From Mucilaginibacter xinganensis (GTDB lineage Bacteria; Bacteroidota; Bacteroidia; Sphingobacteriales; Sphingobacteriaceae): a stretch of DNA of 64,000 nt. The notes beneath the pieces were generated by a model. The model saw nothing but the letters and a program-made list of their open reading frames with translations. It did no database searches and was not told the origin of the DNA. Both the position numbers and the translations under genes were made by a program. How positions within the stretch are numbered: the first letter of the stretch is position 1; each line of letters opens with the position of its first letter. Positions 45,600-53,033 of this stretch are shown in pieces. The stretch covers positions 372,001 through 436,000 of the forward strand of contig NZ_CP022743.1 of NCBI RefSeq assembly GCF_002257585.1. Direction: 5' to 3'.

Positions 45600-46385
45600 A
45601 TGATTCGCAGAAAATTCATCAGGCAATCGCTTATAGCAGCTACGGGAGCAGCATTTTCAAACCAAATTTTCGCTTTGGCACCATCGCCGCCAAAAACAAC
45701 CAAAAAGATTTTGCTCACCGGCGGCGCTTATGGCCCGGTTTGGATGAATTACCTGATAAAGCTGACGGGCAAGGATAAGCCGAAAGTGTGCTTTTTGCCA
45801 ACAGCCTCCGGCGATAGCCAGGCATATATCAATTATTGGATGGAATCCGCAAAAAAATTGTCCATAGAACCTTTTGTGCAACGGGTGTTCATTGAGTCGG
45901 CGTCGCAAAAGGTTTCTTTTGAAGAATCACTTTTAGGAATGGATGCTATTTTGGTGCCGGGTGGCAACACCCTGGATATGATGGCGCTTTGGAAGGCGCA
46001 CGGAATTGACAAGGTTTTGAAAAAGGCATGGGAAAAAGGCATTGTGCTAACCGGCTCAAGCGCCGGAACCATCTGCTGGTTTCACGAAGGGTTGTCCGAT
46101 TCAAGGCCGATAGCCCTGAGCAAGGTTGAATGCCTCGGATTTTTAAAGGGCAGTATCAGCCCGCATTATCATTCTTCAAAAACAAGGGCCTCCGTTTACC
46201 AGGAAATGGTATTAAAAGGAGAAATGAAACCCGGGTATGGATTGGATGAAAATGCAGGGTTGTATTTTGAGAATGAAAAAATAGCTAAAGTGCTTGCCGG
46301 CGACAGCAAAAGCAAAGTTTACAAAGTAACCGTTGAAAACGGTGCCATAACAGAACAGGTTATGGAAACAGAGATTATCAGTTAA
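45600..46385 (+). CDS. Exported S51-type peptidase E-like protein
   Basis: 261 residues. The N-terminus carries a twin-arginine-like signal (IRRKFIRQSLIAATG), unusual for this normally cytoplasmic family. Peptidase E motifs are clear: ILVPGGNTLDMMALWK, the nucleophile serine in TGSSAGTICWF, and a His in ISPHYH. S51 enzymes cleave Asp-initiated dipeptides or cyanophycin products. The Tat signal suggests a periplasmic role. It is single, divergent from the SDR gene. Confidence 0.88.
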   Translation: MIRRKFIRQSLIAATGAAFSNQIFALAPSPPKTTKKILLTGGAYGPVWMNYLIKLTGKDKPKVCFLPTASGDSQAYINYWMESAKKLSIEPFVQRVFIESASQKVSFEESLLGMDAILVPGGNTLDMMALWKAHGIDKVLKKAWEKGIVLTGSSAGTICWFHEGLSDSRPIALSKVECLGFLKGSISPHYHSSKTRASVYQEMVLKGEMKPGYGLDENAGLYFENEKIAKVLAGDSKSKVYKVTVENGAITEQVMETEIIS

Positions 46386-46473
46386 ATTGATATTTACCAG
46401 GGTCTAATCATTGATCGCAGATCTCAAACCCCAAAACTATCATTTACATGACAGTAATGTACCCCCTTTTAAG

Positions 46474-46481
46474 TAAGTTTG
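46474..46481 (+). promoter_or_regulatory. -7 box TAAGTTTG before mrp
   Basis: Exact TAnnTTTG ending 9 nt before the ATG at 46491, so the mRNA leader would be only a few bases. It argues against the TTG start at 46479, which lies within the box. Confidence 0.5.
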
Positions 46482-46490
46482 CTTTATATT

Positions 46491-47585
46491 ATGAGCATAA
46501 CCCGCGAACAAGTTTTACAGGCACTGGGAAATGTTGAGGAACCCGATCTGAAAAAGGATCTGGTAACCCTGAACATGATCCAGGATATTAACATTGAGGG
46601 CAACCGTGTTAGTTTTTCGGTAATATTAACCACCCCGGCCTGCCCGCTAAAGGCAATGATTGAGAATGCCTGCCGCAATGCCATCCTTTACTTTGTGAGT
46701 AAAGATGCCGATGTGCATATCAACATGACATCACGGGTTACTTCGCAAAAAAATACGGGTGTGCCTGGCGTTAAAAATATTATTGCGGTAGCATCAGGAA
46801 AAGGCGGCGTAGGTAAATCAACCGTTGCGGTAAACCTGGCACTTGGGCTGTCAAAAACAGGGGCTAAGGTGGGGCTGATAGATGCGGATATTTATGGTCC
46901 GTCTATCCCTATCATGTTCGGGCTGGAAAATACCCGGCCAATGTCAACCGAAGTTAACGGCAAAACGCGCATTGAACCAATTGAAAAATATGGCATTAAA
47001 CTGCTCTCTATTGGCTTTTTTACCGACCCTAACCAGCCTGTGCCATGGCGCGGGCCAATGGTTTCAACAGCGGTTAAGCAATTGTTTAACGATGCTGATT
47101 GGGGCGAGCTGGACTACCTGGTGATAGATCTGCCACCCGGCACCGGCGACATTCATATCACGGTAACACAAACTTTCCCGGTAACAGGAGCGGTTATTGT
47201 TACCACGCCGCAAAACGTAGCACTGGCTGATGCTAAAAAAGGAATTGGTATGTTTATGATGCCGGCAATTAACGTGCCCATACTTGGGGTGGTTGAAAAC
47301 ATGGCCTATTTTACACCTGCCGAGCTGCCCGAAAACAAATATTATATTTTTGGACAAGGTGGGGGCAAAAAGCTGGCCACACAGTTGAACGTGCCGTTTT
47401 TGGGAGAGATCCCGCTGATAAAAGGCATTAGCGACAGTGGCGATTCGGGCATGCCGATTGTGTTGAACGAAGATAGCGTAATGGCAAAAGCCTTTATTGA
47501 GATGGCTAAAAGTGTGGCGCAACAGGTTGCTATTAGCAATGCAAAAGCCTTTGAAAAGGTTAATGAAGGACCGTTGAATAGCTAG
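46491..47585 (+). CDS. Mrp/ApbC-type P-loop iron-sulfur carrier
   Basis: 364 residues from ATG 46491 (MSITREQVLQALG). An N-terminal MIP18/DUF59 domain (about 1-90) is followed by the P-loop KGGVGKSTVAVNLALGLS, LIDADIYGPSIP and YLVIDLPPGTGD. The CxxC pair present in E. coli Mrp and eukaryotic Nbp35 is absent here: the segment reads NMAYFTPAELPENKYYIFG. This variant is common in Bacteroidota. It probably acts in Fe-S cluster assembly or transfer, near the NifU-like gene downstream. Confidence 0.93.
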   Translation: MSITREQVLQALGNVEEPDLKKDLVTLNMIQDINIEGNRVSFSVILTTPACPLKAMIENACRNAILYFVSKDADVHINMTSRVTSQKNTGVPGVKNIIAVASGKGGVGKSTVAVNLALGLSKTGAKVGLIDADIYGPSIPIMFGLENTRPMSTEVNGKTRIEPIEKYGIKLLSIGFFTDPNQPVPWRGPMVSTAVKQLFNDADWGELDYLVIDLPPGTGDIHITVTQTFPVTGAVIVTTPQNVALADAKKGIGMFMMPAINVPILGVVENMAYFTPAELPENKYYIFGQGGGKKLATQLNVPFLGEIPLIKGISDSGDSGMPIVLNEDSVMAKAFIEMAKSVAQQVAISNAKAFEKVNEGPLNS

Positions 47586-47726
47586 TTTGGTAGCTGGTAT
47601 AGTTAGGTAGCGGGTTAAAATTAAAGCTTTCAGGCCTAAATCCAGCTAATATGCAACGGTTGCGATTTGCGCCTTTGCAATACAAATGAAAAATATTTAA
47701 TAACTTTACTTTATAAAATAGTACAA

Positions 47727-48005
47727 ATGAGTTTATTAGATCAGGTGGAAGCAGCGTTGGATACCATAAGGCCGTACCTGCTGACGGATGGGGGGAACGT
47801 TTCAGTTGAAGAAATAACTCCGGAGAATGTTGTTAAGCTTAAATTACTTGGTGCCTGCGGGTCATGCCCAATGAGCATTATGACGCTAAAAGCGGGCATT
47901 GAGGAAGCGATAAAAAAGGCCGTTCCGGAAATTACAGGTGTTGAAGCCGTAAATTTAACAGATATTGACGACCCTAACGCGGTACTTCCTGAAAACCTCA
48001 GGTAG
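47727..48005 (+). CDS. NifU-like Fe-S scaffold protein
   Basis: 92 residues from ATG 47727 (MSLLDQVEAALD); the frame opens at 47667 but those extra residues do not match the family. It is the NifU C-terminal domain: IRPYLLTDGGNVSVEEI, then the CGSCPMS motif in LLGACGSCPMSIMTLKAG, whose cysteines hold a cluster on a dimer. It sits behind mrp, 141 bp away, consistent with joint work in Fe-S assembly. Confidence 0.93.
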   Translation: MSLLDQVEAALDTIRPYLLTDGGNVSVEEITPENVVKLKLLGACGSCPMSIMTLKAGIEEAIKKAVPEITGVEAVNLTDIDDPNAVLPENLR

Positions 48006-48048
48006 TGTTAAGTTTTGTTAAATAGCTGCGTACCTAAGTGCAATAATC

Positions 48049-48056
48049 TATTTTTG
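48049..48056 (+). promoter_or_regulatory. -7 box TATTTTTG for 48118 gene
   Basis: Exact TAnnTTTG, 61 nt before the ATG. Confidence 0.45.
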
Positions 48057-48117
48057 TTGAACGTTTTAAACAATTGATCAAGAAGAAACGTAATATATAA
48101 TACCGCCAATACCCCTG

Positions 48118-48753
48118 ATGAAGAAGTTAACAGGTCTTTTATTCTTTATATTAATTGCAGCAACCGCTTTTGCACAAAAGCAGGAGCGGCCGATCGTACA
48201 GTTTAGCGGGATTGTACATAATGCCGATAGTGCAACTGTTATTGTACCCTATGTAAGCATTATAAACAGTTCAAATCAAAACCTGGTTAATATTTCAAAT
48301 TATAAAGGATACTTTTCATTCCCGGCCCATGAGCGTGATACTATTCGCTTTTCATGTGTGGGCTATGCGCCGGAAATTATTGTTATACCCGCAAACGTTA
48401 CTACCAAAAGCTATACTGCGCAGATAATGCTTAAGCCGCAGATTATCAATCTGCCGGTTTTCCACGTTTTCCCGTGGGCAACTACCGAGGAGTTCAGGAA
48501 AGATTTTATCACGATGAAGGTTGCTGACGATGACCTGGCCATTGCAGAAAAAAACCTAAGCCGCTCGTCTATCCTTAGCCTTCGCCGCACTTTACCGCGT
48601 GATGGTTCAGAAATGAACGGCTTCCAGGATTTTCATAACAGCGTGTTAAACTCACACTCCATCACTAATCCGCTACTAAATCCGTTTAACTGGGGCAGCC
48701 TTATTAAAGAAATATCTGACGGCGATAAAAGTCGGACACCGGGAACCAATTAA
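48118..48753 (+). CDS. Secreted protein with carboxypeptidase-like (CarboxypepD_reg) domain
   Basis: 211 residues with a signal peptide (MKKLTGLLFFILIAATAFA-Q). Residues about 25-115 follow the CarboxypepD_reg pattern seen in TonB-linked proteins (VQFSGIVHNADSATVIVPYVS, GYFSFPAHERDTIRFSCVGY). The rest (about 120-211) is not recognised. It may be a periplasmic or outer-membrane-associated protein; function is unknown. A terminator follows, shared with or belonging to the convergent def gene. Confidence 0.8.
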   Translation: MKKLTGLLFFILIAATAFAQKQERPIVQFSGIVHNADSATVIVPYVSIINSSNQNLVNISNYKGYFSFPAHERDTIRFSCVGYAPEIIVIPANVTTKSYTAQIMLKPQIINLPVFHVFPWATTEEFRKDFITMKVADDDLAIAEKNLSRSSILSLRRTLPRDGSEMNGFQDFHNSVLNSHSITNPLLNPFNWGSLIKEISDGDKSRTPGTN

Positions 48754-48796
48754 GGGTTAAAAGGAAAGGATCAAGATTCGCAAACGACAAGCTTTT

Positions 48797-48842
48797 CAAA
48801 AAAAAGCCGCGAATCAGGCTGCTTAATTTTGCTGATTCACGG
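48797..48842 (-). terminator. Rho-independent terminator of def
   Basis: The stem between 48807-48817 and 48832-48842 (CCG-GAATCAG / CTGATTC-CGG with one mismatch) is followed on the minus strand by a run of T from about 48805 down to 48798. It stops the minus-strand def transcript. Confidence 0.8.
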
Positions 48843-48865
48843 TGCTATAATTCCTGTATATTTTC

Positions 48866-49438
48866 CTACCTTCCCTTTTTTGCGGCAGGAAACTTCATTT
48901 TATAATCAACGTCAACAAACCCTTTTGAAATGTCGTTGAGCTTTTTCTCTATAAGACGCTTACGCAGTGGGCTTAACTTATCGGTAAATAGCTTGCCCTC
49001 AATATGATCATATTCGTGCTGGATGATCCTGGCGGCCATGCCTGAAAATGTTTCTTCATGGTGTTTCCACTCTTCGTCGTAGTAAGAAATGGTTATAGTG
49101 GGTTTGCGGTAAACATCTTCCCTGATATCGGGGATACTCAGGCAGCCTTCATTAAAGCCCCATTCTTCACCGGTTTCCTCTAAAATGGTTGCGTTTATAA
49201 AAGCCTTTTTAAAATCCTTTAGCTTAGGATCCTCATCGGTAAAAGTTGAAGCATCAATAACAAACAAACGCATAGAAAGGCCCACCTGCGGAGCGGCAAG
49301 GCCTACGCCATGTGCTCCGTACATGGTTTCGTACATATTTGCAACCAACTCTTTTATATGCGGATATTCATCCGGTTCAATGGCCGTTGCTTTTCTTCTT
49401 AAAACGGGATCGCCATATGCTATTATAGGAAACTTCAT
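48866..49438 (-). CDS. def: Peptide deformylase
   Basis: 190 residues. Motif 1 HGVGLAAPQVGLS, motif 2 EGCLSIP and motif 3 QHEYDHIEGKLF are all intact, with the Cys and two His that bind the metal. It removes the formyl group from new proteins. It follows the M16 peptidase on the same strand by 17 bp, but a full promoter (TTG at 49470-49472, 19 nt, TATTTTTG at 49443-49450) lies in between, so it has its own start too. Confidence 0.97.
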   Translation of the reverse strand: MKFPIIAYGDPVLRRKATAIEPDEYPHIKELVANMYETMYGAHGVGLAAPQVGLSMRLFVIDASTFTDEDPKLKDFKKAFINATILEETGEEWGFNEGCLSIPDIREDVYRKPTITISYYDEEWKHHEETFSGMAARIIQHEYDHIEGKLFTDKLSPLRKRLIEKKLNDISKGFVDVDYKMKFPAAKKGR

Positions 49439-49442
49439 TGTG

Positions 49443-49472
49443 CAAAAATAAGGGATTATTGCTTAGGCTCAA
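49443..49472 (-). promoter_or_regulatory. Complete Bacteroidota promoter of def (TTG-N19-TATTTTTG)
   Basis: TTG at 49470-49472 (reading TTTG on the minus strand) and TATTTTTG at 49443-49450 have the canonical 19-nt spacing. The expected transcription start falls at or next to the ATG (49438), which points to a leaderless mRNA. Confidence 0.6.
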
Positions 49473-50688
49473 ATAGTAAGGTAATCATCCTGTCATTATC
49501 AAAAATTTCATTACTTATTTCTAACAATTGTTCGGATGTTACCGCATTAATTTTGTCAAATACCTCCTGCAGCGTATCTATATAATTAAAATCGAGCAGG
49601 CTTTTTGCCATGGATATGATCAGGCTCATGCGGTTTTCTTCGGCTAATGCTATCTGCCCGATAAATTTCTCCTTGGCCTGGTGCAGCTGCAGGGTGCCCA
49701 ACTTCTGATCGCGCAGCTTTTTAAGTTCCTTAAGGATCAGTTTGGTGGCTTTTTCGGCTTTTTCGCTATCTGTACCAAAGTAAATCGAGAAGATGCCGGT
49801 ATCTGTTAGCGAGGTATAGTTCGACTCAACCGTATAAGCAATGCCATGTTTTTCCCTGATCTCCAGGTTTAACCGGCTGCTCATACCCATACCGCCCAGC
49901 AGGTTGTTCAACAGCAGCAACCCGTTTTTATGCCGGTGTGCCGACGGGTAAGCCCTGCTGCCAATAATACAATGGGTTTGCGAAATGGGCTTGGTAATAA
50001 TACTCCGGCTTGAACTGATGGGCCCCGGCACTAGTCTGTGCTTGGTGTTTTGATTGGTTTTAACTGCGCCAAAATATTTTTCAGACAGCTTCACCAGCTT
50101 CCTGAAATCATAATCGCCAAAAACAGCAAAGATCATTTCGGAGGTGTTATAATTAGCGTCAATAAATTGATTGATATCTGCGCTGCTGAGTTTGGCAACG
50201 GTTTCAGGAGTCCCCAAAATATTGTTTCCTATCGGGTGCCCTTTAAAAAGCAGTTCCTCAAAATCATCCTGTATGGCTTCCTCGGGTTGGTCAAGGTACG
50301 ATGCGATCTCGTCAAGGATCACGCCCCGCTCCTTTTCCTGTTCATCCGCAGGGAAAGTAGAGTGGAATAAAATATCCTCGAAAAGATCAACCGTGCGTTC
50401 CAGGTGCTGGCTTAACAGGGAAGCATGGATGCAGGTATATTCTTTGGTAGTGTATGCGTTAAGATCGGCGCCCACAAGTTCAAGGCGGTTCAGGATCTGG
50501 TTGGTGCTCCGGCGTTCGGTTTCCTTAAAAAGCAGGTGCTCAATAAAATGTGCCAGCCCGGTTTGCTGTTCTGTTTCATCGCGCGAGCCGGCATTAACAA
50601 TAAAACAGCAATGGGTTATTGTTGAGGCTGCATGTTTGAAAAGTATCCTGATGCCGTTTGGTAAAGTGTGAACCTGGTAATCCGTCAT
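49456..50688 (-). CDS. M16-family zinc peptidase
   Basis: 410 residues from ATG 50688 (MTDYQVHTLPNGIRI); a TTG at 50700 is an alternative. The zinc motif is HFIEH (GLAHFIEHLLFK), and the third ligand E lies in ERGVILDEIASYL. Full-length M16B with a second, inactive domain (from about 200). Such enzymes (YmxG/PqqL-like) degrade small peptides. It is followed by def 17 bp later, an arrangement that could suggest shared handling of nascent peptides, but this is inference. Confidence 0.94.
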   Translation of the reverse strand: MTDYQVHTLPNGIRILFKHAASTITHCCFIVNAGSRDETEQQTGLAHFIEHLLFKETERRSTNQILNRLELVGADLNAYTTKEYTCIHASLLSQHLERTVDLFEDILFHSTFPADEQEKERGVILDEIASYLDQPEEAIQDDFEELLFKGHPIGNNILGTPETVAKLSSADINQFIDANYNTSEMIFAVFGDYDFRKLVKLSEKYFGAVKTNQNTKHRLVPGPISSSRSIITKPISQTHCIIGSRAYPSAHRHKNGLLLLNNLLGGMGMSSRLNLEIREKHGIAYTVESNYTSLTDTGIFSIYFGTDSEKAEKATKLILKELKKLRDQKLGTLQLHQAKEKFIGQIALAEENRMSLIISMAKSLLDFNYIDTLQEVFDKINAVTSEQLLEISNEIFDNDRMITLLFEPKQ

Positions 50689-50771
50689 GTTGCGGGGCAA
50701 AGATAGTGTTTAATTAAATAGTTGCTAATTAAGGCGAAACCTGTAAATTTATTATACCAATTTTCAAAACC

Positions 50772-51476
50772 ATGAAAGCTTTAGCCATTCCCCTGCTGTT
50801 GGCGGTGCTGTTTAGCGGCTGCAAAAAAGATAAAACGCAAAATAAAGGGCTTTATTTGGTAAGCACAATTACTTATACAGACAGCCGCGGATCATGGACC
50901 GATAACTTCACTTATGATGACCAGAACAGGATCTCGGGTGAGCGCTCAAGTAACTCATTGGCAACTTACACTTATGCCTACAACAATGATAATACGCTTG
51001 CATCGGTATCTATAATGGCGAATGGTGCGCTTGAGTTTATAGATAAGTTCAGGTACACGGCCGATTCCGTGCTGGTACAGCAATATGCCGCAGATGGGAT
51101 AACGCCTTACCTTAACTATGCTTTTGTGCTGAACGGGAAACAGGTGGTGAGATATATTGGCGAGAATAATTATACGATTGACTATACCCGCGACAGCAAC
51201 GGTAACGTAACCACCATTACCGGCCACAGCGCGGGAATAACCAGCACAGAGACACTTCAGTACGACGATAAAAAGTCGCCTTTTGCAGATATTGGCCTCG
51301 CTAACCTGCATGTATTATTTATGATAAGCGATGCTACGCTGGGAGGAGCAAATAACCGCACAAAAACAAACTGGATGACCACCCCGTATGTTTATCAATA
51401 TTTAGACAACGGGCTACCGTCCGGTGCCAGGACGTCTTACGGGCAATCCATTAAATTTGAATACATTACAAAATAA
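50772..51476 (+). CDS. Lipoprotein with YD-repeat-like beta structure
   Basis: 234 residues with a lipoprotein signal (LAVLFSGC-KKDK). The body has tyrosine-rich YD/RHS-type strings (NFTYDDQNRISGERSS, TYAYNNDNTLASVSI, DYTRDSNGNVTTITG), similar to DUF4595-type Bacteroidota lipoproteins. Function unknown. It is single, divergent from the M16 gene. Confidence 0.78.
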   Translation: MKALAIPLLLAVLFSGCKKDKTQNKGLYLVSTITYTDSRGSWTDNFTYDDQNRISGERSSNSLATYTYAYNNDNTLASVSIMANGALEFIDKFRYTADSVLVQQYAADGITPYLNYAFVLNGKQVVRYIGENNYTIDYTRDSNGNVTTITGHSAGITSTETLQYDDKKSPFADIGLANLHVLFMISDATLGGANNRTKTNWMTTPYVYQYLDNGLPSGARTSYGQSIKFEYITK

Positions 51477-51550
51477 AATCAAATTTTATTGGTTATTCTT
51501 GTGACGATAATTTTACGGTCATTATCCGTGTATTTTTTTATCTTGGCCTC

Positions 51551-52087
51551 ATGGAAATAAGCATAGCCGACCTTAAGTTTGAGCCCCTTATAAAATCTGC
51601 CGCCATTGATGCGCGCATCAAAGCAATTGGCAAACAATTAAATGCCGATTACCAGCACACCGTGCCCGTATTTGTGGGAGTTTTGAATGGCAGCTTTTTG
51701 TTTATTGCCGATATTATTAAGCAAATAGATATTCCTTGCGAAGTTACTTTTACCAAGCTGGCCTCTTATTACGGCGGTACTAAAAGCTCTTTAAAGATCC
51801 GTGATGACATTGATTTCAGCGTGGATATAAAAGGCCGCGATGTTTTGGTGATTGAAGATATTGTTGACACCGGGAACACCGCGAATTACCTGCTCGAAAA
51901 ACTGCGTGCGAAGCAGCCAGCATCTATAAAGGTTTGCTCTCTGCTGCTAAAACCAGCGTCGCTGCTAAAACCAATAGAAGAACTGAAATACGTTGGCTTT
52001 GAAATTGAAAACGAATTTGTAGTTGGCTACGGACTTGACTACAAAGAGATGGGCCGCAATTTGAAGGATATTTATAAGAAGGTTTAG
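51551..52087 (+). CDS. hpt: Hypoxanthine phosphoribosyltransferase
   Basis: 178 residues. The PRPP-binding signature VLVIEDIVDTGNT is intact, with VGVLNGSFLFIADI and FTKLASYYGGTKSS near the N-terminus. It converts hypoxanthine (and guanine) with PRPP to IMP/GMP in purine salvage. It is single, convergent with the cyclase gene. Confidence 0.95.
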   Translation: MEISIADLKFEPLIKSAAIDARIKAIGKQLNADYQHTVPVFVGVLNGSFLFIADIIKQIDIPCEVTFTKLASYYGGTKSSLKIRDDIDFSVDIKGRDVLVIEDIVDTGNTANYLLEKLRAKQPASIKVCSLLLKPASLLKPIEELKYVGFEIENEFVVGYGLDYKEMGRNLKDIYKKV

Positions 52088-52136
52088 TGATTTACGAGTT
52101 TTTAAAAGCGCTTCTTACTGCCTTTCCCGGCTAAAA

Positions 52137-53021
52137 TTAGCTTTTTAAATTTGCGTACGCCCTTACCGGGAAAGTGCCGGCGCCTTCAATTTTAGGCGGA
52201 ACGGCGCTAAACAGGAAACTGTTTTCGGGTAAAAGCTGAAGGTTGCATAAGTGCTCAACTATTAATATTTCTGCACCAAGTAATATAGAATGCACGGGCC
52301 TTTTTTTGCCTGTGGTATTGTCAATATTATGGCTGTCAATCCCTACCAGCTTAACGCCGCAATCTCTTAAATATACGGCGGCGTCTTCGGTAAGATAGGG
52401 ATGGCCTTCAAAATAATCGGCGGTATTCCAGTGCTGCGCCCAGCCGGTGTAAACCAGCACCGCTTTATTACTGATCTCTTTTCCAACAAAATATTCCCGG
52501 CCTATTGCTGTAGCATCTTTTGCGTTAATGGTGATGGCATCCAGTTCTGCACATTGCTCCAGGGCTATCTGCGAAAGGTCTTTACCGTGTTCAAACCTGT
52601 GGAAAGGGCAGTCCAGGTAGGTGCCGGTATTGGTAACCAATTCAATCTTCCCTATCTGGAACTCCGTTCCGGCTTCGTAAAATTCTTTTGACCTTTCACG
52701 GCTCAGGTAATCGCATATTATTGGGGCGGGCAATCCTTTGTAGGTTACCAGGCCATCAAAAATGGAATGACTAAGATCAATAAGCAGCTCGTCAGCCGCA
52801 AGGTTTATAGCCGCACGCTTGTGCTTTTCTTCTATGTAGTGCTTATTCAGAATTTCTACTTCGCCAACCATCAATAGCTGCATGTCCTTTACAAGGTAAT
52901 CGGCAAGCGCTTTGTCATCAATAGTATCGCCATCAATATCTAAACGAAAATCCTGGCCCTGGATGCCGCCGCCATTGGTGAAAGCGATATCGAAATCAAA
53001 AATAACTCTTCTATCAATCAT
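52137..53021 (-). CDS. Cyclase-family protein with extra N-terminal domain
   Basis: 294 residues. The C-terminal about 215 residues are a cyclase-fold (kynurenine-formamidase-type) domain: LIDLSHSIFDGLVTYKGLP, EHLCNLQLLP, IEGAGTFPVRAYA. The metal motif usually written HxGTHxDxPxH reads NTGTYLDCPFH, so two of its histidines are replaced. The N-terminal about 75 residues (FDFDIAFTNGGGIQGQDFRL) form an additional conserved domain I cannot name. It starts 12 bp after the mfd stop, so it is co-transcribed with mfd. Confidence 0.82.
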   Translation of the reverse strand: MIDRRVIFDFDIAFTNGGGIQGQDFRLDIDGDTIDDKALADYLVKDMQLLMVGEVEILNKHYIEEKHKRAAINLAADELLIDLSHSIFDGLVTYKGLPAPIICDYLSRERSKEFYEAGTEFQIGKIELVTNTGTYLDCPFHRFEHGKDLSQIALEQCAELDAITINAKDATAIGREYFVGKEISNKAVLVYTGWAQHWNTADYFEGHPYLTEDAAVYLRDCGVKLVGIDSHNIDNTTGKKRPVHSILLGAEILIVEHLCNLQLLPENSFLFSAVPPKIEGAGTFPVRAYANLKS

Positions 53022-53033
53022 GGTATTGGAAAT

